Below, piece after piece: positions 55,007-64,000 of a stretch of DNA of 64,000 nt. Within the stretch, counting starts at the first letter, position 1; the number at the start of each line of letters is the position of its first letter. The position numbers and the translations under genes were made by a program. Under the pieces are notes generated by a model, which was given only the letters and a program-made list of their open reading frames with translations, was not told where the DNA came from and did not search any database. Source of the DNA: Pantoea sp. (GTDB taxonomy: Bacteria; Pseudomonadota; Gammaproteobacteria; Enterobacterales; Enterobacteriaceae); assembly GCF_028283705.1 (NCBI RefSeq), contig NZ_JAPWKD010000022.1:1-64000 (forward strand), in the 5' to 3' direction.

Positions 55007-56266
55007 TTATAGCGCCTGCACCGTAAGTTCACCCGCTTTCCATGCATCAATCAGGAAAAAAGGCATCGGTAACGCCCATTCACCGCCACGCACTTTTGCC
55101 GGATAACACCAGCGCTGGTCGCCATAAGTCAGTTCAACCTGCTGCATCGCCGCATCGGCATGGCTGGCTTTACCTGCCATGCTGGAGAATCCCGCGTTGC
55201 TGCCGACATGAAAACGGTCAGTCTGCCAGCGAATGGGATCATGAGCGGGCCAGGCTTCAGCCTGGTGAAAATGGAAAATATCGTCGTGACTGAGCAGGCT
55301 GTCGCGTACCGTTGGCCACAACGCCAGTTTGAGGAAATACTGATCGGTAAAACGTTCGCTACCCTGGTAGCGGGTAATAAAATCACGCATCTGCTGTTCG
55401 ATGTTGCTGAATACGCCGTTACACCCGCCCCACATTCCCGCCAGCAGCAATTCGGTGTGGGTAAAGTAGTCACGCATATGGTGGAACCAATAGGGTGATT
55501 GCAGCCAGGCCTCCACTGCGGCCAGTTCGCGCTCGGAAAGCAGCGAATCCGCATCCCGCACGATAAAACGTTTGACGCGGGCATCATCCATCACCAGGAA
55601 GCGCCACAGGGTGGGAAACAGCGTTTTCTCGTGCGACATATCCACCAGCTGTACATTAGGTTGCGCCAGACGCTGCCAGACATGTTGCGGTACGCTGTCA
55701 TCCAGCCAGATACGGCAGGTCCACGCCGGGTAAAGCTCGCGTGCCACCTCGACATTTTTTATCAGGGTTTCGCAATAGCGTGGCTGGTCGCCATACAGGC
55801 TGAAGGCAATGATATTTTCCTGTGGGCGAGACGCCGCAAAGGCTGGTGGTGCTTCGGCTGGCAAAGGGTGCTTTTGCCCGGCGCTGAATTTCCGGTCGGA
55901 TTGCTGCAACGATTCCAGCCCGTAACGCGCCACCTCATCCGGCTTGTTAAGCCAGCCACAGACTTCGGTGAGACCGTCAAGCCAGGTTTCCGCCGCCTGC
56001 GCCCGCTTATCCGCCGTAGCCTGATAGATTTTCTGGTAGGTTTTCCAGGATTTCTGGTATTCGCCAACACGCATCAACGCCAGCGCATAATCACTTAGCA
56101 CCTGCATGTTGTGCGGCATAACACGCAACACTTCTTCACAGCACTGACGCGCGACAGGGAAATCAGCCGCCGCCATCGCATGGCGGAAACGCGCTGCCGC
56201 ATCTTCGACACGCGCCTGAGGGCTGACCATAAAGGCAGGACGTTGAACAGGAACCGTTTTGCGCAT
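55007..56266 (-). CDS. TPR-containing glycosyltransferase-like protein, function unknown
   Basis: I cannot name this 419-residue protein. Residues about 20-125 form helical pairs resembling tetratricopeptide repeats (FPVARQCCEEVLRVMPHN, then LMRVGEYQKSWKTYQKIYQ). Residues about 150-360 look like a GT-A glycosyltransferase: an initial beta-strand IIAFSLYGD, a DxD-type motif Asp-Ala-Asp at 238-240 in FIVRDADSLLSERE, then HHMRDYFTH, GMWGG and a TDQYFL segment. No signal peptide or membrane helix is seen. GAGA precedes the ATG. It lies between udp and rmuC, which are neighbours in E. coli, so it is a lineage-specific insertion. The substrate is unknown. Confidence 0.7.
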   Translation of the reverse strand: MRKTVPVQRPAFMVSPQARVEDAAARFRHAMAAADFPVARQCCEEVLRVMPHNMQVLSDYALALMRVGEYQKSWKTYQKIYQATADKRAQAAETWLDGLTEVCGWLNKPDEVARYGLESLQQSDRKFSAGQKHPLPAEAPPAFAASRPQENIIAFSLYGDQPRYCETLIKNVEVARELYPAWTCRIWLDDSVPQHVWQRLAQPNVQLVDMSHEKTLFPTLWRFLVMDDARVKRFIVRDADSLLSERELAAVEAWLQSPYWFHHMRDYFTHTELLLAGMWGGCNGVFSNIEQQMRDFITRYQGSERFTDQYFLKLALWPTVRDSLLSHDDIFHFHQAEAWPAHDPIRWQTDRFHVGSNAGFSSMAGKASHADAAMQQVELTYGDQRWCYPAKVRGGEWALPMPFFLIDAWKAGELTVQAL

Positions 56267-56351
56267 AGAAATTTCTCAGTTATCCGCTGAATTTACGCGC
56301 ATCCGTTTCAGGTAACCGACGAAATCTGAAAATCGCCGGTTACCGGGCGCG

Positions 56352-57113
56352 CTAGATCAACCGACGCGCCGCTTCGACTACAATTTTCACCGCGTCGCTT
56401 TCAGTCTGTTTCATGGTCGCCGCGTCCGGGATCTCCTTCTGCGTACGATTCACGATGACGCCCGCCACCATACCGGCTCGCAGCCCCTGGCTGGCGCACA
56501 TGGTTAACAGTGTAGCGGATTCCATCTCATAGTTGAGGACGCCCATTTGCTGCCACTCTTTCATCGAGCCCTGGAAGCGGCTGACCACACGGCCTGAGAA
56601 GGTGTCGTAACGTTCCTGGCCGGGATAGAAGGTGTCAGAGGAGGCGGTGATGCCAATGTGGGTCTTCGCACCACAGGCTTCTGCCGCTGCGACCAGCGCC
56701 GTGGTACAGGTGAAGTCAGCGACCGCCGGGAATTCCATCGGCGCGAAATGCAGGCTGGCACCGTCCAGACGAACCGAAGCCGTGGTGACCAGCACATCAC
56801 CCACATTGATATTCGGCTGGATGGCACCGGTGGTGCCGACGCGCAGGAAGGTACGCACACCGAGCTGGGCCAGTTCTTCCACTGCGATGGAGGTTGACGG
56901 GCCACCAATGCCGGTGGAGCAAACCACTACCGGTTTGCCGTCCACCTCGGCCAGATAAGTGGTGAATTCACGATGCGACGCCAGGTGCTGCGGGTTGTCC
57001 ATCAGCGCAGCGATTTTCTTTACGCGCTCAGGATCGCCGGGAACGATGGCCAGCGTGGCTCCTTTCAGGTCGGCTTTGGTGATGCCAAGGTGGAAAACGT
57101 CAGACTGGGCCAT
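56352..57113 (-). CDS. udp: Uridine phosphorylase
   Basis: Cleaves uridine with phosphate to uracil and ribose-1-phosphate in nucleoside salvage. The start [16 protein letters not shown] gives 253 residues, the E. coli length, with AGGAG 6-7 bases upstream; a start 12 codons earlier is unlikely. Phosphate-binding VPGDPER (about 25-31) and the substrate segment [10 protein letters not shown] near 195 are present. Two CRP sites lie upstream in the E. coli arrangement. Confidence 0.97.
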   Translation of the reverse strand: MAQSDVFHLGITKADLKGATLAIVPGDPERVKKIAALMDNPQHLASHREFTTYLAEVDGKPVVVCSTGIGGPSTSIAVEELAQLGVRTFLRVGTTGAIQPNINVGDVLVTTASVRLDGASLHFAPMEFPAVADFTCTTALVAAAEACGAKTHIGITASSDTFYPGQERYDTFSGRVVSRFQGSMKEWQQMGVLNYEMESATLLTMCASQGLRAGMVAGVIVNRTQKEIPDAATMKQTESDAVKIVVEAARRLI

Positions 57114-57174
57114 AACAGACTCCTGGTAGATAAGGGATATGCGCGCCACTTTACGTCAGCAGGCGGGATAAATA

Positions 57175-57242
57175 TGTGACTAATTTCACTATCGATAATG
57201 AAAGTTACATTATCAGAAAAAAATAACGTGATAGGAATCACA
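57175..57242 (-). promoter_or_regulatory. Two CRP sites of the udp promoter
   Basis: TGTGA-N6-TCACT at 57175-57190 and CGTGA-N6-TCACA at 57227-57242. Their centres are 52 bp apart, the same spacing as CRP1 (-41.5) and CRP2 (-93.5) in E. coli udp, where CytR binds between them to repress. The start of udp transcription would then be near 57141. The remaining bases up to dlhH hold no recognisable gene. Confidence 0.85.
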
Positions 57243-57414
57243 CATTGATCGTCTGCCATTCTGAATTGCTACAAGCTGTGCTGTGTAAGTTTAAACGGCA
57301 ATGTTAATAGAAGAGGAAGAACTCATGCGTAACCCCTCTGCTCCCTACACCCGCCCGGCCACAGCGGCCAGGCTATAGTTACGTGATTGCGCGATTGTTA
57401 GCACGGAGAGAACA

Positions 57415-58251
57415 ATGAAAACCGAAGACAATATGGCACAAAAATCTGCAACTGGCGGCTTTGCCCCCGCCGTACAACCGACTGCGAGCACCACCATTCT
57501 TACCCACAGCGAGGCGATCCATAGCGGAGAAACCTCGGTCCCCAGCCAGGGGGAAAACCTGCCAGCGTATTATGCCCGGCCAAAAGAGTATGAAGGCACA
57601 CTGCCAGTGGTGTTAGTGGTGCAGGAGATTTTTGGCGTACATGAGCATATTCGTGATGTCTGCCGTCGGCTGGCGCTGGAGGGTTATCTGGCGGTGGCAC
57701 CAGAACTGTATTTCCGTGAAGGCGATCCCAGTGAATACCACGATATCCCGACCCTGTTTAAAGAGCTGGTGAGTAAAGTGCCGGATTCACAGGTGCTGTC
57801 GGACCTCGACCACGTCGCCAACTGGGCCGCACGTAACGGCGGTGATATCCGTCGTATGGGCATTACCGGCTTCTGCTGGGGTGGACGCATTAGCTGGCTG
57901 TTCGCGGCGCACAACCCGCAGGTGCGCGCAGCGGTTGCCTGGTATGGTCGCCTGATTGGCGACAAGACGCTGAAGCAGCAAAAGCATCCGATTGATATCG
58001 CCGTCGATTTAAATGCGCCGGTGCTGGGCCTGTACGGCGGTCAGGATGAAGGGATTCCGCTGGAGAGCGTTGAGCTGATGCGCCAGGCGCTGCGTGCCGC
58101 CAATGCCAAAGCGGAGATCGTGGTCTATCCGGATGCGGGCCATGCCTTCCACGCTGATTATCGTCCGAGCTATCACGCGGAATCGGCGCAGGATGGCTGG
58201 GTGCGAATGCTTGCCTGGTTTAAGCAGTATGGCGTTGCACCAGACGCGTAA
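57415..58251 (+). CDS. dlhH: Dienelactone hydrolase family protein
   Basis: A 278-residue alpha/beta hydrolase (E. coli YsgA/DlhH 271). Its natural substrate is unknown. The nucleophile is Cys in GFCWGGR, as in true dienelactone hydrolases, with the acid Asp near GGQDEG and His in DAGHAFH. VVQEIFGVHEHIRDVCRRLA forms the oxyanion side. The ATG chosen has a strong GGAGAG site; a second in-frame Met six codons later matches the E. coli start. It is divergent from udp and convergent with metE. Confidence 0.93.
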   Translation: MKTEDNMAQKSATGGFAPAVQPTASTTILTHSEAIHSGETSVPSQGENLPAYYARPKEYEGTLPVVLVVQEIFGVHEHIRDVCRRLALEGYLAVAPELYFREGDPSEYHDIPTLFKELVSKVPDSQVLSDLDHVANWAARNGGDIRRMGITGFCWGGRISWLFAAHNPQVRAAVAWYGRLIGDKTLKQQKHPIDIAVDLNAPVLGLYGGQDEGIPLESVELMRQALRAANAKAEIVVYPDAGHAFHADYRPSYHAESAQDGWVRMLAWFKQYGVAPDA

Positions 58252-58252
58252 T

Positions 58253-58278
58253 AAAAAAAGGGGGCGCTTGCGCGCCCC
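58253..58278 (-). terminator. metE terminator
   Basis: Stem ggggcgc / gcgcccc around TTGC, followed on the minus strand by seven T residues. It is 30 bp past metE and immediately after convergent dlhH. Confidence 0.9.
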
Positions 58279-58308
58279 AACGTATCAACACAACATTTTA
58301 TCCAACGA

Positions 58309-60579
58309 TTACGCGGTTTCACCGCGCAGTTTTTTCGCCGCTTCGACCATATTGGCCAGAGCCTGACGGGTTTCCGTCCAGCCACGGGTTTTCAGGCCGC
58401 AGTCCGGGTTCACCCACAGACGCTCTTCCGGAATACTCAGCGCCGCTTTACGCAACAGGTCTTCCATCCACGCCACACTGGGTACGTTCGGTGAGTGGAT
58501 GTCATACACCCCTGGGCCGATTTCGTTCGGGTATGAGAATTCTTTAAACGCATCCAGCAGGTCCATATCGGAACGTGAGGTTTCGATGGTGATCACGTCT
58601 GCATCCAGCGCGGCGATGGAGTCCATGATGTCGTTGAACTCGCAATAACACATATGGGTGTGGATCTGGGTGTCATCCTGCGCCACCGCCGCGTTGAGGC
58701 GGAACGCATCGACCGCCCAGGTGAGGTAGGCAGCCCAGTCGGACTGATGCAGCGGCAGACCTTCACGCAGCGCCGGTTCGTCAATCTGGATGATGCCGAT
58801 ACCGGCTTTTTCCAGGTCAGCCACTTCATCGCGCAGCGCCAGTGCAATTTGTTTGGCGATGGTTTCTCGGCTAACGTCTTCACGCGGAAACGACCAGCAC
58901 AGGATAGTGACCGGACCGGTGAGCATGCCTTTAACCGGTTTGTCGGTCAGCGACTGGGCATATTTCGCCCACTCTACGGTGATGGCTGCCGGGCGGCTGA
59001 CGTCTCCGATAATCACCGGCGGTTTTACGCAGCGTGAACCGTAGCTCTGTACCCAGCCGTTCTGAGTGAACACGAAACCGTCGAGGTTTTCGCCGAAATA
59101 TTCAACCATGTCGTTACGCTCGGCTTCACCGTGTACCAGCACGTCAAGCCCCAGACGTTCCTGTTCCACAATCGCCTGTTTGATGTGCTCAGCGATACCG
59201 GTGCGATAGTGACCGCCATCAATGTTGCCTTTTTTGAAGTCGAGACGCAGGCCACGGATTTCAGTGGTCTGCGGGAATGAACCAATGGTGGTGGTTGGCC
59301 ATGCTGGCAGATGGAAGCGGTTGCGCTGCGCCTGAGCACGCTCGGTGTAGGCGCTGTTACGCTCGGTATCTTTGGCCTGGATTTTTGCCAGACGCGCCGC
59401 CACAGCGGCGTTATGCACACGGCTGGAGTGGGCACGGGCACGGATTGGCGCACTCCAGGCTTCGAGGGATTTTGCATCGTTGCTGTTCAGCGCGTTACTC
59501 AGCAGGGACAACTCAGCACATTTTTGCAGGGCAAAAGCAAACCAGCTTTTCACTTCGTCATCGAGACGGGTTTCCACGCTCAGGTCGATCGGGCTGTGCA
59601 GCAGGGAGCAGGAAGAGCCGATCCACAGTTGTTTGCGTTGTCCCACCAGCGGTTGCAGGCGTTCGAACCAACTGCTGAGGTCGGCACGCCAGACGTTACG
59701 ACCGTTGATCACCCCAACAGACAGCAGCCATTCTGCTGGCAGTTGCTGGTTGATGTGCTGGATATCATCTCTGCCATGCACCAGGTCAACATGCAGCCCC
59801 TGCACTGGCAGCGCTTTGATCACATTAAGGTTCTGGCCGATGCTGTCGAAGTAGGTGGTCAGCAGCAGTTTGGTTTTGCCCTGCAACGCGTCGTAAGCCG
59901 GTTTGAACGCGGCACGCCATTCCTGCGGCAGTTCCAGCGCCAGCGCTGGCTCATCAATCTGCACCCATTCGATATCGCGTTGTTTCAGTTCAGCCAGCAC
60001 CTGTTGATAAACCGGCAGGATGTCTTTCAGCAGCGAAAGGCGATCAAACTGTTCGCCTTTGACTTTACCCAACCACAGGTAAGTGACCGGGCCGAGTAGC
60101 ACGGGTTTAACTTTATGCCCGAGCGCCAGCGCTTCGTCCACTTCGTCCAGCAGCTGGGTCCAGGTCAGTCTGAACTGCTGACCCTGGGTGAATTCTGGCA
60201 CCATGTAGTGATAGTTGGTGTTGAACCATTTGGTCATTTCGGCGGCGGCTGCTGGTGCGCCGGTCGGTGCACGACCACGGCCGAGGCGGAACAGGGTATC
60301 GAGGTCAACGGAGCCGTCTTTATTCTGGTGGCGGGCCGGTACGTTGCCCAACAGCAGGCTGGTAGTGAGTACGTGATCGTACCAGGCGAAGTCGCCCACC
60401 GGTAGCAGGTTCACGCCCGCTTCTTTCTGTTGTTGCCAGTGACGTGCACGCAGCTCACGCCCCACGGCCAGCAAATCTTCCTGTGAGCTGTTACCTGCCC
60501 AATAACTTTCCTGGGCTTTTTTCAATTCACGACGCAGACCGATGCGAGGAAAACCGAGTGTATGGTTCAGAATGGTCAT
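58309..60579 (-). CDS. metE: Cobalamin-independent methionine synthase MetE
   Basis: Transfers methyl from methyltetrahydrofolate triglutamate to homocysteine without B12. The 756 residues (E. coli 753) form two barrels. Zinc ligands are visible in HTHMCYCEF (His and Cys, about 644-652) and in [11 protein letters not shown] near the C-terminus. The N-terminus [19 protein letters not shown] is typical. It is divergent from metR; the gap holds MetJ boxes, and MetR with homocysteine normally activates it. Confidence 0.97.
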   Translation of the reverse strand: MTILNHTLGFPRIGLRRELKKAQESYWAGNSSQEDLLAVGRELRARHWQQQKEAGVNLLPVGDFAWYDHVLTTSLLLGNVPARHQNKDGSVDLDTLFRLGRGRAPTGAPAAAAEMTKWFNTNYHYMVPEFTQGQQFRLTWTQLLDEVDEALALGHKVKPVLLGPVTYLWLGKVKGEQFDRLSLLKDILPVYQQVLAELKQRDIEWVQIDEPALALELPQEWRAAFKPAYDALQGKTKLLLTTYFDSIGQNLNVIKALPVQGLHVDLVHGRDDIQHINQQLPAEWLLSVGVINGRNVWRADLSSWFERLQPLVGQRKQLWIGSSCSLLHSPIDLSVETRLDDEVKSWFAFALQKCAELSLLSNALNSNDAKSLEAWSAPIRARAHSSRVHNAAVAARLAKIQAKDTERNSAYTERAQAQRNRFHLPAWPTTTIGSFPQTTEIRGLRLDFKKGNIDGGHYRTGIAEHIKQAIVEQERLGLDVLVHGEAERNDMVEYFGENLDGFVFTQNGWVQSYGSRCVKPPVIIGDVSRPAAITVEWAKYAQSLTDKPVKGMLTGPVTILCWSFPREDVSRETIAKQIALALRDEVADLEKAGIGIIQIDEPALREGLPLHQSDWAAYLTWAVDAFRLNAAVAQDDTQIHTHMCYCEFNDIMDSIAALDADVITIETSRSDMDLLDAFKEFSYPNEIGPGVYDIHSPNVPSVAWMEDLLRKAALSIPEERLWVNPDCGLKTRGWTETRQALANMVEAAKKLRGETA

Positions 60580-60625
60580 TTGATGTCCTCCAGGTATTCT
60601 TTATTGAGCAGCTTAGGTTACAATC

Positions 60626-60649
60626 AGATGTTTAGCCGTCCAGATGTTT
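60626..60649. promoter_or_regulatory. MetJ operator (three tandem met boxes)
   Basis: Three consecutive 8-mers between metE and metR: AGATGTTT (60626), AGCCGTCC (60634), AGATGTTT (60642). They approximate the met box AGACGTCT, the outer two with six of eight bases. MetJ with SAM binds tandem boxes cooperatively, which would repress metE and probably metR. MetR sites (TGAA-N5-TTCA) must also lie here, but I cannot point to a good match. Confidence 0.75.
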
Positions 60650-60721
60650 ACACCGCTATATTCTGCGGGTACTGTATGTTCCTCAAGCGCAAATTGTTCA
60701 ATCTCGATGTGAAGGATTCTC

Positions 60722-61654
60722 ATGATCGAACTCAAACACCTGCGGACGCTGCAAGCGTTACGGCATACCGGCTCTCTGGCCGCCGCCGCCGCTCAGCTTC
60801 ATCAAACGCAATCGGCGTTATCTCATCAGTTCAGCGACCTGGAGCAGCGGCTGGGCTTTCGCCTGTTTGTGCGCAAGAGCCAGCCGCTACGTTTTACACC
60901 ACAGGGGGAGATCCTGTTGCAGCTGGCTGAGCAGATACTGCCGCAGATTCAGCAGGCGTTGCAGGCTTGCCATGAGCCGCATCAGACGACGTTGCGCATC
61001 GCCATTGAGTGCCATAGCTGTATTCAGTGGCTGACGCCAGCGCTGAATAATTTCCGTCAGAGCTGGCCGCAGGTGGTGATGGATTTTAAATCCGGCGTGA
61101 CATTCGACCCGCAACCCGCGTTGCAGCAGGGCGAGCTGGATGTGGTGTTGACCTCCGATATTTTGCCACGCAGCGGGTTGTTCTATTCCCCGATGTTTGA
61201 TTACGAAGTACGGCTGGTGCTGGCACCGGATCATCCGCTGGCGCAGCGCGAACATATTTCGCCGGAAGATTTAGCGGATGAAGTCCTGCTGATTTATCCG
61301 GTACAGCGTCAGCGGCTGGATATCTGGCGGCATTTTTTGCAGCCGGCAGGGGTAAGCCCGGCGCTGAAGAGTGTCGATAATACGTTGCTGATGATCCAGA
61401 TGGTGTCAGCGCGCATGGGGATTGCGGCGCTGCCCCACTGGGTCGTGGAGAGTTTTGAACATCAGGGATTGGTGGTGACCAAAACGCTGGGTGAAGGGTT
61501 GTGGAGCCGTTTGTACGCGGCAATGCGTGACGGTGAGCAGCGTCAGCCGGTGCTGGAGGCGTTCGCGCGTTTTGCCCGCCAGCATGCCTGTGATCATCTG
61601 CCTTTTGTGCGCGATGCATCGCGCCCCGGTTCGTTACAACCGCTGTCTTCCTGA
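60722..61654 (+). CDS. metR: LysR-type transcriptional activator MetR
   Basis: Activates metE and metH with homocysteine as co-effector. It has 310 residues (E. coli 317). The N-terminal winged helix has [21 protein letters not shown] (about 17-37), and the LysR effector domain follows. The ATG is preceded by AAGGA. It is divergent from metE; yehS follows after 53 bp. Confidence 0.96.
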   Translation: MIELKHLRTLQALRHTGSLAAAAAQLHQTQSALSHQFSDLEQRLGFRLFVRKSQPLRFTPQGEILLQLAEQILPQIQQALQACHEPHQTTLRIAIECHSCIQWLTPALNNFRQSWPQVVMDFKSGVTFDPQPALQQGELDVVLTSDILPRSGLFYSPMFDYEVRLVLAPDHPLAQREHISPEDLADEVLLIYPVQRQRLDIWRHFLQPAGVSPALKSVDNTLLMIQMVSARMGIAALPHWVVESFEHQGLVVTKTLGEGLWSRLYAAMRDGEQRQPVLEAFARFARQHACDHLPFVRDASRPGSLQPLSS

Positions 61655-61707
61655 AACGGCCTACTCTATAATGCGCCGCCTCAACCCGTGACCAGGAGAT
61701 TTTCACC

Positions 61708-62187
61708 ATGACCAATAACGATGTGCTGCGCAGCGTGCGCTATATGCTGGATTTAAGCGACAGCAAAGTGGTGGAGATTTTCGCCCTGGCGAGTTGCGAT
61801 GTGCCACTGGAAGATGTGCAGGCGTGGCTGAAGAAAGATGATGACGCGGCGTATCGTCCCTGCCCGGATGTGCTGATGGGTTATTTCCTCAACGGTTTGA
61901 TTTTCCATCGTCGTGGTAAGAGCGAAGATGCGCCTGCGCCATCGATTGAGCGCCGCATGAACAACAATATCTTCCTGAAGAAGTTACGTATCGCGTTTGC
62001 CCTGAAAACCACGGACATTCCCGAGATCTTGCTGAAGGCAAACTTTAAGGTTTCTCAGGCGGAGATCGGCGCAATTTTCCGTAATCCGGATCATAAGAAT
62101 TACCGCGAATGCGGTGACCAGATTCTGCGTAACTTTTTGAAAGGGCTGACGCTGGTGCAGCGCCCGGCCCCTGTCAAAAAGGCTTAA
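61708..62187 (+). CDS. yehS: DUF1456 family protein YehS
   Basis: A 159-residue protein of unknown function made of two DUF1456 repeats of about 70 residues: NNDVLRSVRYMLDL with its second half ending LNGLIF, and NNNIFLKKLRIAFAL with its second half ending LKGLTL. AGGAG lies upstream. In E. coli yehS is elsewhere in the chromosome; here it stands between metR and yigM. Its stop codon overlaps that of convergent yigM by 3 bases. Confidence 0.9.
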   Translation: MTNNDVLRSVRYMLDLSDSKVVEIFALASCDVPLEDVQAWLKKDDDAAYRPCPDVLMGYFLNGLIFHRRGKSEDAPAPSIERRMNNNIFLKKLRIAFALKTTDIPEILLKANFKVSQAEIGAIFRNPDHKNYRECGDQILRNFLKGLTLVQRPAPVKKA

Positions 62188-63050
62188 TGGCTGGTCGCGG
62201 TTTTTCCCAGTACCCAGCGTTTATGCACATAAAGTGAAGCGAAGATCACAATGGCCCCGGCGATAAAGCTCGGCCAGTGTGGTTTTTCCTGCCAGATCGC
62301 CAGGTTTACCAGCAATCCTGCCGGCACATGCATATTGTTCATGATACCCAGTGTGCCTGCATCCACCTGGGTAGCGCCATAGTTCCACATAAAGTAGCCC
62401 AACCCGGACGCGGCCACGCCCAGCCACACCAGAATGCCCCATTGCAGCGAGGTGGTCGGTAGCTTGTTGGGGTTGCCCCACAGGCACCAGGCAATCACCG
62501 CAATGATCACTGCGCCAAGGTAGAACCAGGAAAACGCGGTGTGCTGCGGCATCGGGCGCGTCTCCTGCAAACGCTTGTAACCCACCATGCCGATGGCAAA
62601 ACAGATATTCGCCGCCTGCACCAGCAACAGACCAAACCAGAAGTGGTCGCTGACTTTGTCATAACGAATAATCGCTGCGCCGACCACCGCCAGCAAGGCA
62701 CTGAAGGCGTAGCCAATACGCAACGGGCGTCGGCTGAGCAGATCGTATATCAGGGTGACATACAGCGGCGTCATGACGGTAAATAACAGGAATTCCGTCA
62801 CGCTGAGATAGAGGTAGGCTTCAAAGCTGAGCAGGTACATGATGCCCAATTGCAGCATCCCCACCAGCATATACAGCAGGATGGTCGAGGCGCGATAACC
62901 ACGCCAGCGCAGGAAGGGCAGAAAGACAATGGCTGCCAGCGCCAGACGCATCAGCACCGAGAACCAGGAATCCACCTGACCCGCCAGATATTCCCCGATA
63001 AAACTAAAGGAAAAAGCCCACAGAATGGTGGTAACGATCAATAACGGCAC
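62184..63050 (-). CDS. yigM: EamA/DMT-family transporter YigM
   Basis: An inner membrane transporter of 288 residues with about ten hydrophobic segments arranged as two EamA halves. Its place between metR and yigL is that of E. coli yigM, described as a biotin uptake protein; the substrate here is inferred from position only. The loop KRLQETRPMPQHTAF and the end KRWVLGKTATSH are charged and cytoplasmic. Other DMT members carry amino acids or carboxylates. Confidence 0.8.
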   Translation of the reverse strand: MPLLIVTTILWAFSFSFIGEYLAGQVDSWFSVLMRLALAAIVFLPFLRWRGYRASTILLYMLVGMLQLGIMYLLSFEAYLYLSVTEFLLFTVMTPLYVTLIYDLLSRRPLRIGYAFSALLAVVGAAIIRYDKVSDHFWFGLLLVQAANICFAIGMVGYKRLQETRPMPQHTAFSWFYLGAVIIAVIAWCLWGNPNKLPTTSLQWGILVWLGVAASGLGYFMWNYGATQVDAGTLGIMNNMHVPAGLLVNLAIWQEKPHWPSFIAGAIVIFASLYVHKRWVLGKTATSH

Positions 63051-63188
63051 AATAACGACCCCAAAATGAACAGTGCCGCTAGTGTAAACAAACTGTCGCT
63101 GTCTGGTTGAATTATCTGGTTTACAAGCGACCTTAAAATAACCATTTGTTAATCGGTCGCCATAAATGGCGACCGTATCAATTAATGA

Positions 63189-63989
63189 TTACGCCAGGAA
63201 CAGCTTACGCAGCGTATGTGGCACCGCGTCTTCGGCGTTGCTGCCAATCACTTCCAGCGCTGGCAAGGTGTCTTTCAGGCGCTGATGCGCATTGCGCATG
63301 ATGCAGCCCTTGCCCGCCATGCTGAGCATCTCCACATCGTTCATACCGTCACCAAAGGCGATACACTCTTTCAGTGAATAGCCGAGCTGCTTCGCCACGG
63401 CTTCCAACGCGTGCCCCTTGGAAACGCCACCCGCCATCACTTCCAGACAAGTCGGCAGCGAGAAACTGACGTTAACCCGATCGCCCCAGCGCGCTTCAAT
63501 CGCCTGTTCCATCGGGATCAGATGCTCCGGTTCGTCGCAGGTAAAGAACACTTTGCTGATGCCATCCGTCGGCAACATGCCGGGCTGATACACCTGGTAG
63601 TTAAACACCGACTCGCGGAAGTAATCCTGCTCGGCCGGGCGATGGCGGCTAATAAACCATTCGTCATCACGGTAAACGTGGGTCAGCACCTGCTCATCAT
63701 GATATTTCAGGCCATACAAATCCTGCGCGATATCGGCATCCAGATTGTGGCTGAAAATCAGTTCGCCGTCGGCGTTATGCACACGCGCACCGTTGGAGGT
63801 GATCATATAAGCCGGGATGCCGAGACTGTCGCGCATTTGTCCCACATCGATATAGTGACGACCGGTGGCAAAGACGAAATGAACATCGCGTGCCACCAGC
63901 TCCTGCAAGGTACTGCGAGCAAAAGGTGTCAGGCGATGGTCCGGAGAAAGCAGCGTGCCATCCAGGTCGGATGCGACGATGTGGTACAT
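63189..63989 (-). CDS. yigL: HAD-family phosphatase YigL
   Basis: A sugar phosphatase of the Cof/HAD-IIB group; the E. coli enzyme acts on pyridoxal phosphate and phosphosugars and helps relieve glucose-phosphate stress. The 266 residues equal E. coli. Motif I DLDGTLLS has the nucleophile Asp8; motif II MITSNG is near 82, and motif IV FGDGMNDVEM near 217. The start ATG lies 11 bases from the window edge; pldB would be expected beyond. Confidence 0.95.
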   Translation of the reverse strand: MYHIVASDLDGTLLSPDHRLTPFARSTLQELVARDVHFVFATGRHYIDVGQMRDSLGIPAYMITSNGARVHNADGELIFSHNLDADIAQDLYGLKYHDEQVLTHVYRDDEWFISRHRPAEQDYFRESVFNYQVYQPGMLPTDGISKVFFTCDEPEHLIPMEQAIEARWGDRVNVSFSLPTCLEVMAGGVSKGHALEAVAKQLGYSLKECIAFGDGMNDVEMLSMAGKGCIMRNAHQRLKDTLPALEVIGSNAEDAVPHTLRKLFLA

Positions 63990-64000
63990 GTAAACCTCGG

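Overview
The window is a gene-dense stretch of an Enterobacterales chromosome. Gene content, gene order and near-identity of RpoB/RpoC, EF-Tu, ribosomal proteins and rRNA to Escherichia coli place it in that order. The yjiRS pair beside rpoC, a regulatory palindrome of the GTAGCGGCGCGA type and the 16S variable regions suggest Erwiniaceae (Pantoea/Erwinia-like). The genus is an inference; no database search was possible. It is mostly core genome, with no phage, insertion sequence or CRISPR array.

Layout, left to right. (1) 1-7.6 kb: purH-purD under a PurR box, then a leftward run yjaH, hupA, yjaG, nfi, hemE, nudC. (2) 7.7-11.1 kb: rsd, then a TPP riboswitch driving thiC-thiE; thiFSGH, which normally follow, are absent. 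(3) 11.1-12.9 kb: the divergent pair yjiR (MocR-type regulator) and yjiS (DUF1127). (4) 12.9-27.2 kb: the leftward transcription/translation block thrU-tyrU-glyT-thrT-tufB, secE-nusG, rplKAJL, rpoBC, with its promoters, attenuator and terminators. rpoB as written carries a one-base frameshift near codon 423. (5) 27.6-30.7 kb: coaA, birA, murB. (6) 30.8-36.4 kb: a complete leftward rrn operon (P1, P2, 16S, tRNA-Ile-like, tRNA-Glu, 23S, 5S, terminator). (7) 36.5-40.5 kb: hemG, trkH, yigZ, pepQ. (8) 40.6-44.0 kb: FadR-controlled fadBA. (9) 44.0-57.1 kb: fre, ubiD, pepE, rfaH, tatD, tatABC, ubiB-ubiJ-ubiE, rmuC, a TPR/glycosyltransferase-like gene, udp. (10) 57.4-64.0 kb: dlhH, metE/metR with MetJ boxes, yehS, yigM, yigL.

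How the parts work together: the window joins nucleotide synthesis (purHD, udp), cofactor supply (thiCE, coaA, birA, hemE/hemG, ubiquinone genes), the core transcription and translation machinery, fatty-acid oxidation, Tat export and methionine synthesis.

Most notable observations: the rpoB frameshift; an rrn operon whose spacer holds a tRNA-Ile with a broken T-arm followed by tRNA-Glu, lying between hemG and murB (flanks of two different rrn operons in E. coli), which looks like a product of recombination between rrn operons; the missing thiFSGH; a spaced direct repeat in the yjiR/yjiS gap; and an uncharacterised glycosyltransferase-like gene inserted between rmuC and udp. I found no convincing entirely new multi-gene system.
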